NCBI GenBank assembly: GCA_964412105.1
Contig: CAYPNM010000010.1
Coordinates: forward strand, 23,675-87,674
Source: JAKAGZ01 sp964412105
GTDB taxonomy: Bacteria; Bacteroidota; Ignavibacteria; Ignavibacteriales; Ignavibacteriaceae
Direction of reading: 5' to 3'
Length of the DNA stretch: 64,000 bases
How positions within the stretch are numbered: position 1 is the first letter of the stretch; the number at the start of each line of letters is the position of its first letter. The notes below the pieces were generated by a model, which was given only the letters and a program-made list of their open reading frames with translations, did no database searches and was not told where the DNA came from. This document shows positions 1 through 8,214 of this stretch, piece by piece. Made by a program: the position numbers and the translations under genes.

Positions 1-414
1 TCTTAAAATCCCATACTCTCCTCTATCTAGAGCATGATTGTTTGCAGTAAATAATAAATCAAATCCGGCATTTTTAAGAGCATTTATATATTCATCAGGA
101 GAATTAAAAAGCGGATATCCTGAATACCGTTTTTCTTTGCCCGCGACTACTGTTTCAAGATTGCCTATTGTAAAATCAGATGTAGATAAATATTGTTTTA
201 CTATTCTGTAAACAGGATTAAAATTAAAAGTATCTTTTCGGCTTTCTGCATACTGAAATTGCACGGAGTGACACATCAGATCGCCAACAGCTGAGATAGT
301 TATAGTAACTGAAGAATCGGATTTGACTTGTGGGAATATTCTAGCACATAGCAATAAAATAAGAAGCGAACAAATGCTTAATCGTTCTAATGAAGTTATG
401 AGGTATTTTTTCAT
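1..414 (-). CDS. CapA-family (PGA_cap) metallophosphatase-like protein, 3' part cut by window edge
   Basis: Reading left from an ATG at 414, 138 codons stay open to the window edge, so the C-terminal part is missing. A hydrophobic N-terminus ending near residue 30 looks like a signal peptide. After it come the hallmarks of the CapA/PGA_cap fold: AVGDLMCH (metal-binding Asp and His), GNLET, and FTANNHALDRGEYG. Family members are calcineurin-like phosphoesterases linked to poly-gamma-glutamate capsule or cell-surface functions; the substrate here is unknown. No Shine-Dalgarno is visible, and the start codon lies only about 12 nt beyond a hairpin terminator, so either the promoter overlaps the terminator or the leader is very short. 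The family is confident, the biological role is not. Confidence 0.85.
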   Translation of the reverse strand, partial: MKKYLITSLERLSICSLLILLLCARIFPQVKSDSSVTITISAVGDLMCHSVQFQYAESRKDTFNFNPVYRIVKQYLSTSDFTIGNLETVVAGKEKRYSGYPLFNSPDEYINALKNAGFDLLFTANNHALDRGEYGILR

Positions 415-419
415 AGCAA

Positions 420-455
420 AAAATAAGGCTGGAGACATTTATCTTCCAGCCTTTT
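420..455 (-). terminator. Rho-independent (bidirectional) terminator
   Basis: A perfect stem (GGCTGGA paired with TCCAGCC, 427-450) has a short loop and U-rich tails in both directions. On the minus strand it closes the run of genes ending with the H1-like protein at 485. Confidence 0.8.
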
Positions 456-484
456 TTATTGAAACTCGAACAATCGTAAAGGTA

Positions 485-679
485 TTATGCTGATTTTTCA
501 GCTTTCCTTTGTGCCTTTACTTCCTGGATGTTCTTACGAACTTCCTGGCACTGCTTTCTCAGCTCACTTAATCCCTTACGTAAACGGGTTCCGGCAGCAG
601 CCTGCCCCTTAATGTAAAATTTCTCGAAATCATGTTCGAGATTTCTTACGGACTGCATCAATTCTTCAAAGTGATTCAT
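485..679 (-). CDS. Histone H1-like DNA-binding protein (Hc1 type), 64 aa
   Basis: A small, strongly basic, Lys/Arg/Glu-rich helical protein. Its core KGQAAAGTRLRKGLSELRK matches the conserved block of Hc1-type histone H1-like proteins common in Bacteroidota and Chlamydiae. These bind DNA non-specifically and help compact the nucleoid. The start ATG at 679 is preceded by a purine-rich AGGAGG-like sequence. It is the last gene of a minus-strand run and is followed by a terminator. It lacks the long Lys/Ala-rich tail of chlamydial Hc1, as is normal for the short Bacteroidota versions. Function is inferred from family similarity only. Confidence 0.8.
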   Translation of the reverse strand: MNHFEELMQSVRNLEHDFEKFYIKGQAAAGTRLRKGLSELRKQCQEVRKNIQEVKAQRKAEKSA

Positions 680-711
680 ACATACCTCCTATTATTTGTT
701 GGACGAATAAG

Positions 712-2715
712 TTAATTGGAATACTCAAGAATAATTTCAGCAATATCCTTAACTGATACATCATCAGATTTTTCAAATTGTTTAACACCGTCGGTAATCA
801 TTGTCATACAAAACGGACAGGCAGACGCAACCGTATCTGCGTTTGTACTTAATGCTTCTTTAGTCCTTTCTTCATTTATTCTTCCGCCCTCCTCATCTTC
901 AAGAAACATCCTCCCTCCGCCGGCACCACAGCAAAAACCCCTGCTTTTGTTCCTCTTCATTTCTGTAAGTTCAAGATTCTTTATCCTCTTTAATGAATTT
1001 CTCGGCGAATCATAAACACCATTGTACCTTCCCAAATAACAAGAATCGTGATAGGTAATTTTTCCCTTTTTCTCTCCACTTTCTTTAAGTTGTATTCTAC
1101 CTTCTTCAATCAATTGATCAATCAATTGACTATGATGCATCACTTCAAAATTTCCTCCAAACTGGGGATACTCATTTTTAAGTGAGTGAAAACAATGCGG
1201 ACATGCTGTAACAATTTTTTTGACACCGTAATTATTTAGGGTATCTACATTATCTTTCATCATCATTTGTGCTAGATACTCATTCCCGAGTCTTCGGGCA
1301 GTATCGCCATTGCATTTTTCTTCAGTTCCAAGAATTCTGAAATCCACATTAGCCTTCTGCATCAGCTTTGCAAATGATTGTGTGACTTTTTTATACCTGG
1401 CATCAAATGAACCTGCACATCCAACCCAAAATAAAATTTCACCACTATTATCTTCCGCAATTGTTTTAATATTCATCCCTTCAGCCCAATTGGCGCGATC
1501 TGCCTGATTAAAAGCCCACGGAGTAAAGTTTGTTTCAATACTTTTGAAAACATTATTAAGATTTGAAGGAAATTGAGATTCTGTTAATACCAGATCTCTG
1601 CGCATATCAACGATAGAATCCACGTGCTCTATCATCACTGGGCATTCCTGTACGCACGCCATACAGGTTGTACATTGCCACAGCTTAATATCCTGGATAT
1701 AGTCATGTACAAGTGTTTTTTCAAATACTTGACCTTCAGTAACTCCAGCTACCATTAAAGGAGCTTTATCTTTTGTCCTTCTTCTTATATCAACCATTAT
1801 TTCTCTTGGCGATAAAGACTTTCCCACTGTTGCCGCTGGACAAACAGAAGTGCATCTCCCGCATTCCGTGCAGGAATATCCGTCAAGAATTTGTTTCCAG
1901 GATAAATGTTCAATATCAGCTGCCCCGAAAAACTCGATATTTTCATCTTCAAGATTTATCGGCTTTAAAGTATTTCTGATTGGATCAAGATTTGCAAAAT
2001 ATGTGTTCGGAATGGATGTAATTACATGAAGATGCTTTGAATACGGCAAAATATTCATAAAACTCAAAACAACTACTATGTGCATCCACCAGAAAATCTG
2101 AAAATTTGTTGCTGCCCATGAAGCATCAGATCCGTAAATCATCTTACTTAACGGAAAGGTTAATGGTCTGATTTCAAATGGTCCTAACACAAAATTATGC
2201 TTAGCAATCAATGAGATATTTTCTCCATACATTGAAACACACACAAGCATAATAAGAACTAGAATTATCACTGCATCAATTTTTCCTGATCTATCCACTT
2301 CCAATCTTGGAATATGAAGAACAAATCTTCTGTAAAGTGCGTATAGACAGGCAAGAAATACAAGAATTGCGAATATATCCTGAATTATTGTAATGACTGA
2401 ATAAACAGGGCCAAGAAAAGAGAGACTGAATGGAGAATAAAATCCCTGTATAAGAGCTTCAACAACAGCAAAAAGAAAAAGTATAAATCCCCAAAAAATT
2501 AGGAAATGCAAAATACCTGCAGAAGGATCACGCAATAATTTTGTTTGCGCAAAAGCGATGTTCCATACCCGCTTTAATCGTGTGCCAATTTTATCGAAAC
2601 GGTCATCCTTTTTTTGAGCAACGAGCATATATTTTAGGAGATTTTTACAACTCCAGATGAAGAATCCCATTGCCAACAGGAAGAACAAAACAAAGATGAT
2701 ATTTTTAAGTTCCAT
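712..2715 (-). CDS. Membrane-bound Fe-S oxidoreductase (HdrD/GlpC-like with NarI-like membrane domain)
   Basis: The first ~270 residues contain about five or six transmembrane helices resembling the nitrate reductase gamma-type cytochrome b domain. Two 4Fe-4S motifs follow (CTECGRCTSVCP and CTTCMACVQECP), then two cysteine-rich CCG domains (CPHCFHSLKNEYP in the first, CCGAGGGRMF and CPFC in the second). This is the layout of heterodisulfide reductase D-like subunits that pass electrons between a soluble partner (often an electron-transfer flavoprotein) and membrane quinone. I chose ATG at 2715 (MELKN) over an upstream TTG at 2733. The electron donor is not identifiable from this window; no etfAB genes are adjacent. 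Confidence 0.85.
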   Translation of the reverse strand: MELKNIIFVLFFLLAMGFFIWSCKNLLKYMLVAQKKDDRFDKIGTRLKRVWNIAFAQTKLLRDPSAGILHFLIFWGFILFLFAVVEALIQGFYSPFSLSFLGPVYSVITIIQDIFAILVFLACLYALYRRFVLHIPRLEVDRSGKIDAVIILVLIMLVCVSMYGENISLIAKHNFVLGPFEIRPLTFPLSKMIYGSDASWAATNFQIFWWMHIVVVLSFMNILPYSKHLHVITSIPNTYFANLDPIRNTLKPINLEDENIEFFGAADIEHLSWKQILDGYSCTECGRCTSVCPAATVGKSLSPREIMVDIRRRTKDKAPLMVAGVTEGQVFEKTLVHDYIQDIKLWQCTTCMACVQECPVMIEHVDSIVDMRRDLVLTESQFPSNLNNVFKSIETNFTPWAFNQADRANWAEGMNIKTIAEDNSGEILFWVGCAGSFDARYKKVTQSFAKLMQKANVDFRILGTEEKCNGDTARRLGNEYLAQMMMKDNVDTLNNYGVKKIVTACPHCFHSLKNEYPQFGGNFEVMHHSQLIDQLIEEGRIQLKESGEKKGKITYHDSCYLGRYNGVYDSPRNSLKRIKNLELTEMKRNKSRGFCCGAGGGRMFLEDEEGGRINEERTKEALSTNADTVASACPFCMTMITDGVKQFEKSDDVSVKDIAEIILEYSN

Positions 2716-2762
2716 TATTTTCCGAATTAACAAAAAATGTTAGGGAACATTTTTAAAACTGA

Positions 2763-3347
2763 CTAAGAAATCTTCTTATTATTCTTTGAAATCCCAAAAT
2801 AAATAGTAGCTGCTGCAAAATCTTTTACAACCTCCCACAAAAGAAAAATAACAGCTCCTGTTTCCACACCCTTTGCTATATCTCCGAGGAAAAATATTCC
2901 AAGGTAAATTGATCCGATTAATAGTATCAAAACATTTGCAATAAACATTGAAAGGACAAAATTTATGTAGCTTTTGTTTTTTTCAATCAGATACCCCGCT
3001 ATAAAAGCAGCTAAAGGGAAGGAAAGGAGGTAGCCTCCAGTTGGACCAAATAACCGTGCAAAACCTATGGTAGCATCCGGAATTTGAGCAAATACTGGAA
3101 AGCCTAGTACACCAAGTCCCAAATAAACTAGCTGACTATAGGCACCTTTCTTTGCGCCTAAAAAAGCTCCCGATAACAAAACAATCATCGTCTGCAATGT
3201 AATCGGTACGGGCTCAACGGGGATAGTAATTTGAGCAGCTACCGCAGTCAATATTGAGAATGAAAATATCCATAAAAAATCGGCTAAATGTGGTCGACTT
3301 ATAATCTTTGTAAACAGGTTATTCTTTGCATTTTCTCTTATAGCCAT
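2763..3347 (-). CDS. bioY: BioY, substrate-binding S component of an ECF biotin transporter
   Basis: A 194-residue integral membrane protein with about six hydrophobic helices and the BioY signatures ITIPVEPVPITLQTMIVLLSG near residues 41-61 and GPTGGYLLSFPLAAFIAGYL near 100-120. BioY captures biotin and docks with shared energy-coupling-factor ATPase and EcfT proteins; neither is present nearby, so it must use remote partners or act alone. It is 12 nt downstream of the hydrolase gene and upstream of the Fe-S oxidoreductase, apparently in one transcript. No biotin operator is recognisable. Confidence 0.92.
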   Translation of the reverse strand: MAIRENAKNNLFTKIISRPHLADFLWIFSFSILTAVAAQITIPVEPVPITLQTMIVLLSGAFLGAKKGAYSQLVYLGLGVLGFPVFAQIPDATIGFARLFGPTGGYLLSFPLAAFIAGYLIEKNKSYINFVLSMFIANVLILLIGSIYLGIFFLGDIAKGVETGAVIFLLWEVVKDFAAATIYFGISKNNKKIS

Positions 3348-3359
3348 TTTACCAACATC

Positions 3360-4193
3360 CTACTTTAGGTTATTATTAAAAAATTCTAGTGTACTATTTA
3401 AAACTTTATCAAATTTAGGATTGCTACCCTTATAAGGATGAACAATATCAAAGGTATGACCTGTAGCTGGAATTTTAATCAATTCTGTCAAATTTTTATT
3501 GGAAATATTGTACAACCTTTCTCCTTCCTTAACAGGAACCGACAGATCCTGTTCTCCATGAATTATTAAAAGAGGTCTATTTAGATTACTAACCGATTTT
3601 TCAATATTTAAAAGACTGCTTCTGTTCTTCTCCAGGTCTTCAAGTAGAGAGAGGTTTAATCTCATAATCTGCTTGGTTCTGGAATTTATAACTTCAAAAT
3701 AGCCCTTTTTTCTCCATTGCTCTTTCTGACGCATCGAATATCGATCAAAATCTGAAACAGAAGCCCAAACAGCTACAGCATTCACAATTTTCTTTTGAAA
3801 TGCTGTCAGAAGTGCAATTCCGCCGCCCCTGCTATGCCCTATTAAACCTATTTTTGTACCATCAGTTTTTCCCCAAAAACCATTCAAATAGGCATCAATA
3901 AGTTCCGATAATTCAGCTATTTCAAGTGAAAATGTATTTTTAGCAAATTTTTCCCCTTCAGTAAATTCAATTGGATTATCGCCAATTCCGTTATGCGAAA
4001 AATTAAATGCACACACAAAGAAACCTCTGTTGGAAAGCGTTTTTCCAACATAAGGCCAGAATCCCCAATCTTTAAATCCCTTAAATCCATGAATTAAAAA
4101 TATACAGGGAGCTCTTCCAACATTTTCAATTCCGAAAGTAGAAATATTCAGAGAGTTATTTTCGCTGGTTCTGAATACAAAATTATCGCTCAT
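3360..4193 (-). CDS. Alpha/beta-hydrolase (dienelactone hydrolase/S9-like)
   Basis: A 277-residue cytoplasmic alpha/beta-hydrolase with no signal peptide. The oxyanion region FLIHGFKGFKDWG lies near residues 32-44 and the nucleophile elbow GHSRGG gives Ser121. A downstream IIHGEQD carries the likely acid and ATGHTF the catalytic His near the C-terminus, so the triad looks intact. Related proteins are carboxylesterases or acyl-peptidase-like enzymes; the substrate cannot be told from sequence. It is the first gene of the minus-strand run ending at 485, 12 nt ahead of bioY. Confidence 0.85.
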   Translation of the reverse strand: MSDNFVFRTSENNSLNISTFGIENVGRAPCIFLIHGFKGFKDWGFWPYVGKTLSNRGFFVCAFNFSHNGIGDNPIEFTEGEKFAKNTFSLEIAELSELIDAYLNGFWGKTDGTKIGLIGHSRGGGIALLTAFQKKIVNAVAVWASVSDFDRYSMRQKEQWRKKGYFEVINSRTKQIMRLNLSLLEDLEKNRSSLLNIEKSVSNLNRPLLIIHGEQDLSVPVKEGERLYNISNKNLTELIKIPATGHTFDIVHPYKGSNPKFDKVLNSTLEFFNNNLK

Positions 4194-4636
4194 TAAAACG
4201 AAATATGCTTATTAAACCAAGAAAAGTCAAGAATTTACTAAAAAAGGCAATTTTTAAAGATAATAGTTAAATGGCTGTTTTTTAACTAAAATCAATTAAA
4301 AATGGAAATCTTCTTTTTGTGATAAGCTAATTTTAGTAAAGTTATGATATAAACTGAAAATTTGCCTTTTCATTGCTTATAAGCTTCCCTTATTCAATTA
4401 TAGTCCAATTGTATATAAACATCCTGAAAGAAAGCATAAATTTCATCTTTAATAATAAGGGATAAAACTTTTCTAAAGAATTGTTGTTGTATTTTAGGTT
4501 GTTAGACAAGAATTATTATTTTTCTTGCGTTTAAAAATGTAATTATTTATGATGCACTAAAAATTGCAAAAAACTGAATACCAAAACATTTAATTTTGCA
4601 TAAGCACAAACAGTAAGTATTCTTGTAAGCAGCAAT
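4194..4636. other. Divergent intergenic region, AT-rich
   Basis: This 443-bp, very AT-rich spacer separates the divergently transcribed hydrolase (minus) and HisA-like gene (plus), so it must hold promoters for both. I see no RNA fold, no open frame of note and no clear repeat. Confidence 0.6.
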
Positions 4637-5389
4637 ATGAGCTATTTATTAGTAATCCCGTCAATTGATATTAAAGATGGCAAAACTGTCAGAGTTGTTA
4701 AAGGAATTCCAGAACTGAATTGTCAAGAATATGGAAACGATCCTGTTGAAATGGCCAGAATCTGGAGAGCTGAAAATGCAAAATTAATCCATGTAGTTGA
4801 TTTTGATGGTGCAGCTGATCATTCAAAAAGGAATTTTAGAATAATTGAGGAAATTTGTTCTTCTGTTATAATTCCTGTTGAATTTGCCGGTGGTATCAGA
4901 ACATTTGATGAAGCAAAACAAATGATGCAAACCGGAATTAGCAGGCTTGTTGTTAGTACAATGGCTATTGAAAACAGAACTGATTTTATTAAATCCTTGG
5001 AATTTTTTGGACCCTTAAAGCTTGTGATTTCGTTGGATATCGTAGATGAAGAGATTGTTATAAGAGGAAGAAGAATTAAGACTGGGATAAAATATTTGGA
5101 TTTTGCTAAAGAAATGGCCGAACTTGGAGTTGAAAGATTTATTGTTACTGATGTAAACACAAATGGAATGATGAATGGACCCAATATTGAGATGTCTAAA
5201 AAAGTTGCAGAAATTACAGGTGCAAAAATTACTCATTCTGGCGGCGTCAGGAACAAAGATGAATTAATGGATCTTCAAAATTTAATCCCGGTTGGAATTG
5301 ATTCAGTAATAGTTGGACGTGCTCTGTATGAGAACAGATTTCCCTGTCAAAAATTATGGCGTGTCGCTGAATCCGGAATTTTTCAATAA
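4637..5389 (+). CDS. hisA: HisA-like phosphoribosyl isomerase (TIM barrel)
   Basis: A 250-residue (beta-alpha)8 barrel of the HisA/HisF family. The N-terminal PSIDIKDGKTVRVVKG resembles HisA rather than HisF. Putative acid/base aspartates are Asp11 and Asp134 (in SLDIVDEE), and the two phosphate-binding loops are FAGGIR (83-88) and SGGVR (201-205). HisA converts ProFAR to PRFAR in histidine biosynthesis. Unusually, no other his gene is adjacent; it sits with a cyclic-nucleotide-binding protein and a universal stress protein. It could be the genome's HisA displaced from the operon, or a paralogue with a different sugar-phosphate substrate. Confidence 0.8.
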   Translation: MSYLLVIPSIDIKDGKTVRVVKGIPELNCQEYGNDPVEMARIWRAENAKLIHVVDFDGAADHSKRNFRIIEEICSSVIIPVEFAGGIRTFDEAKQMMQTGISRLVVSTMAIENRTDFIKSLEFFGPLKLVISLDIVDEEIVIRGRRIKTGIKYLDFAKEMAELGVERFIVTDVNTNGMMNGPNIEMSKKVAEITGAKITHSGGVRNKDELMDLQNLIPVGIDSVIVGRALYENRFPCQKLWRVAESGIFQ

Positions 5390-5399
5390 GGAATAAAAT

Positions 5400-5927
5400 A
5401 TGAACACTAAAATTAAGAATTTGCCTCATAGCAGTTTTTGGGCTAACCTTTTCAATTCATCTGCCGAGAAAATGGATTTGCAAAAGGCATTAAGGTCTAT
5501 TCCTATTTTCGAGGAATTGAATAAAAGAGATTTTTCTTTATTAATGGATCTTGTTCACGACCGGATTTATATAGCTGGTGAATATGTATTTTATCAGGGC
5601 GATCCTGGACTTGGCATCTATTTAATCCGTGAAGGGGAAATTGAAATACAAAGAACTGGCAAAAATGGTAATACTTTATCTTTAGCTCAATTAAACAAAG
5701 GTGATTTTTTTGGCGAACTCGCTCTGGTGGACGGTGAAAAAAGATCTGCTTCAGCCATAGCAAAAACTGATACAAAACTTGCTGTAATATTTAAACCGGA
5801 TCTTGATGAGTTTATTGATAAGTTTCCAAAGAAAGGTGTAAAAATTCTGGATGGAATTTCAAAAATAATTGCTACACGTTTGAGAAGAATGAATGAGGAA
5901 CAATATGAAATTCTCACTAAAATTTAA
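5400..5927 (+). CDS. Cyclic nucleotide-binding domain protein without DNA-binding domain
   Basis: A 175-residue protein dominated by one cNMP-binding beta-roll (about residues 35-150). It has the glycine-rich turns YQGDPGLGIYLIREGEI and the phosphate-binding cassette GDFFGELALVDGEKRSAS. No helix-turn-helix follows, so it is not a Crp/Fnr regulator but a stand-alone sensor like those in Bacteroidota stress loci. It begins 10 nt after hisA and ends 12 nt before the Usp gene, indicating one transcript. Its partner is unknown; binding of cAMP or c-di-nucleotides is inference from the fold. Confidence 0.85.
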   Translation: MNTKIKNLPHSSFWANLFNSSAEKMDLQKALRSIPIFEELNKRDFSLLMDLVHDRIYIAGEYVFYQGDPGLGIYLIREGEIEIQRTGKNGNTLSLAQLNKGDFFGELALVDGEKRSASAIAKTDTKLAVIFKPDLDEFIDKFPKKGVKILDGISKIIATRLRRMNEEQYEILTKI

Positions 5928-5939
5928 TGGGGGTTAGAA

Positions 5940-6437
5940 ATGAATACTACAATTAGCAAAATATTGGTACCAATAGATTTCTCTGACTATTCCAAAAGTG
6001 CATTAAAATATGCCGTCGATTTTGCGAAGTTTTTTAATGCTGAATTATCTTTAATATACGTTGTTGAACCTGTGATTTATCCACCCGATTTCAGTATGGG
6101 ACAAATTGCTGTTCCATCTGTTGACTTTGAAATGGATAAGCGTGCAAAAGAAGAATTAGAAAATCTTGCCAAAAAGCAGATCCCTAAAGAATTAAAAACA
6201 AAAATTATAGTAAAAACTGGTAAGCCATTTATTGAAATAATTGATACTGCTAATGAATTGGATTCTGATTTAATTATTATTGCAACCCATGGACATTCGG
6301 GCGTGGAACATATCCTATTTGGGAGCACGGCAGAAAAAGTTGTAAGAAAGGCGCCATGTCCTGTTCTGACTTTAAGAGAACCTGTTAAGGGATTTCAGTT
6401 TAAAGAAGAGTTAAATAAGTTAAATAATAAAAGTTAG
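5940..6437 (+). CDS. Universal stress protein, UspA family
   Basis: A 165-residue single-domain Usp. It starts with the typical ISKILVPIDFSDYSKSALKYA strand-helix. It also contains the ATP-binding C-terminal motif THGHSGVEHILFGSTAEKV followed by the CPVLTLR strand, which places it in the ATP-binding subgroup. Such proteins are induced by starvation and stress, and modulate partners rather than catalyse reactions. It is the third gene of the hisA-cNMP-usp run, and a GGGGG-type ribosome site precedes its ATG. A C-terminal tail of about 20 charged residues is extra to the fold. Confidence 0.92.
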   Translation: MNTTISKILVPIDFSDYSKSALKYAVDFAKFFNAELSLIYVVEPVIYPPDFSMGQIAVPSVDFEMDKRAKEELENLAKKQIPKELKTKIIVKTGKPFIEIIDTANELDSDLIIIATHGHSGVEHILFGSTAEKVVRKAPCPVLTLREPVKGFQFKEELNKLNNKS

Positions 6438-6462
6438 AAATTTTATCTAAATTGATTTATAG

Positions 6463-7440
6463 TCAATTTTTTCGATCGATTATAAAATCAACTAGTGCCC
6501 CAAGAGCAATTTTGGCTGGTGATTCCGGAAATATTTTGAGGGCTTCTTTTGCCTTTTGTGAATAGCTATGAGATATTTCGATGGCATATTCTATTCCATG
6601 ATTTTGCCTGACAAATTCTAAAATTTCCTTTATTTCTTTCCTTCCACCATTTTTAATTAGACTTTTTATATTATTCATTTCACTTTTTGAAACTTGATTC
6701 ATTGCATAGATTAGTGGTAATGTTATTTTCTTTTCCTTTATATCGCCACCGACTGGTTTTCCTATCATTGATGATGTCCCTTCAAAATCAAGGATATCAT
6801 CTCTAATTTGAAAAGATATGCCAATATTTGAACCGAATATTTTCATAGCATTATGGTAGTCTTTATTTTCTGTGGCGCTCATTGCACCTATCTGGCAACA
6901 AGTTTCAAGTAATGAGGCCGTCTTGTCTGAAATGACCTTAAAATATGTTGTTTCATCAATATCTAGCTTCCGTGTTTTTTGGATTTGAAGTAATTCACCC
7001 TCCGACATTCTTTTTACAGCATCAGTTACAACCCCTAAAAAATCATAATCCTTCCCTTCGACTGCTAGCATTAAACCACGGGATAGAAGATAATCACCCA
7101 TCAGTACTGCAACTTTATTTTTAAATACAGCATTAATTGACCAAAATCCTCTCCTCTTATTTGCATTATCAACTACATCATCATGTACCAGTGTGGCAGT
7201 ATGAAGTAATTCAACAAGCACTGCGCCTCTATATGCCCTGGCTGAAATTCCTCCGGAAACTTTTGCAGCTAATAAAACCAGAAGCGGTCTTACTTTTTTC
7301 CCCTTTTGTCTAAGAATATAGTTTGCAACAAGATCTACAAGACCAACTTTGGATTTCATTGACTCTTTAAAGAGTGCCTGAAATTTATCCAATTCGGATT
7401 TTATTGGCTGACTTATTTCTGATAATTGTGGCTTATTCAA
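6463..7440 (-). CDS. Polyprenyl (long-chain isoprenoid) diphosphate synthase
   Basis: A 325-residue all-helical trans-prenyltransferase with both aspartate-rich motifs: DDVVD at 87-91 (FARM) and DDILD at 214-218 (SARM). It also has the KGKKVRP substrate-binding stretch near 47-52. It adds isopentenyl diphosphate units to an allylic primer to build the menaquinone side chain (octaprenyl/heptaprenyl type); chain length cannot be fixed by eye. The TTG start at 7440 overlaps the tatC stop (TTGA), indicating translational coupling; an internal ATG at 7359 would trim 27 residues of the N-terminal helix. Confidence 0.9.
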   Translation of the reverse strand: MNKPQLSEISQPIKSELDKFQALFKESMKSKVGLVDLVANYILRQKGKKVRPLLVLLAAKVSGGISARAYRGAVLVELLHTATLVHDDVVDNANKRRGFWSINAVFKNKVAVLMGDYLLSRGLMLAVEGKDYDFLGVVTDAVKRMSEGELLQIQKTRKLDIDETTYFKVISDKTASLLETCCQIGAMSATENKDYHNAMKIFGSNIGISFQIRDDILDFEGTSSMIGKPVGGDIKEKKITLPLIYAMNQVSKSEMNNIKSLIKNGGRKEIKEILEFVRQNHGIEYAIEISHSYSQKAKEALKIFPESPAKIALGALVDFIIDRKN

Positions 7441-8195
7441 TTTTTCTTTGCAGCAAGTTTTGAAATGAAAATACTAATTTCATAAAGCAAAAATAGCGGT
7501 ACTGCCAATACAACCTGTGAAACCGGATCAGTTCCCGGAGTAAGCACCGCTGCCAAAATAAAAATAACTACGATAGCGTGCCTTCTATATTTGCGCATAT
7601 ACTCAGGCTTAAGAATACCAATTTTCGTAAGGAAAAATGATATCATTGGAAGCTCAAATACTATACCGGCTCCAACTATAATACTTAATACAATAGAAAG
7701 ATATTCATCTATAGCAAATTCGTTCTTAATAGCAGAAGATCCAAATTGCACGGCAAATTTTAATGCAAAAGGAATCATTACATAATATGCAAAAGCTGCC
7801 CCACATAAAAAGCAAAATGTTGAAAAAAATACAATGGATGTAATATATTTCCTTTCCTTTTTACGCAATGCCGGTGCCAGAAATTTCCAGAACTGATAAA
7901 AAATATTTGGCAAGCTTATAATTACCCCAACTATTATAGCAACCTCCATATACATAAATAGCTGGCCAAATGGTCTCAGATTCTGAAGTGATGCACCAGA
8001 ATCGCGGGCAGGTTTTAAAAGAACTTTATCTACAAGAAAATCTATAAATATCCACGCAATTAAGGTCCCTACCAACAATCCAATTAAAGAGTATATAATT
8101 CTCCATCTTAATTCCTCAAGATGATCAAGAAAGGACATTTCTAGCCCTTCCCCTTCCTTATCCTCTAATTCATTGGTAAAATCGTCAGTCGCCAC
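7437..8195 (-). CDS. tatC: TatC, Sec-independent protein translocase subunit
   Basis: TatC is the receptor of the twin-arginine pathway that exports folded proteins. The conserved start of the family, MSFLDHLEELRWRI, lies at residues 20-33; six transmembrane helices and the loop FYQFWKFLAPALRKKER are visible. The annotated start is GTG at 8195 with a weak AGGA upstream; ATG at 8138 (MSFLDH) is an alternative that removes an acidic 19-residue extension. No tatA/B gene is adjacent. It overlaps the prenyl synthase by 4 nt and lies 19 nt after glyA. Confidence 0.93.
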   Translation of the reverse strand: MATDDFTNELEDKEGEGLEMSFLDHLEELRWRIIYSLIGLLVGTLIAWIFIDFLVDKVLLKPARDSGASLQNLRPFGQLFMYMEVAIIVGVIISLPNIFYQFWKFLAPALRKKERKYITSIVFFSTFCFLCGAAFAYYVMIPFALKFAVQFGSSAIKNEFAIDEYLSIVLSIIVGAGIVFELPMISFFLTKIGILKPEYMRKYRRHAIVVIFILAAVLTPGTDPVSQVVLAVPLFLLYEISIFISKLAAKKN

Positions 8196-8214
8196 AGATA
8201 ATAATTCCTACTGG

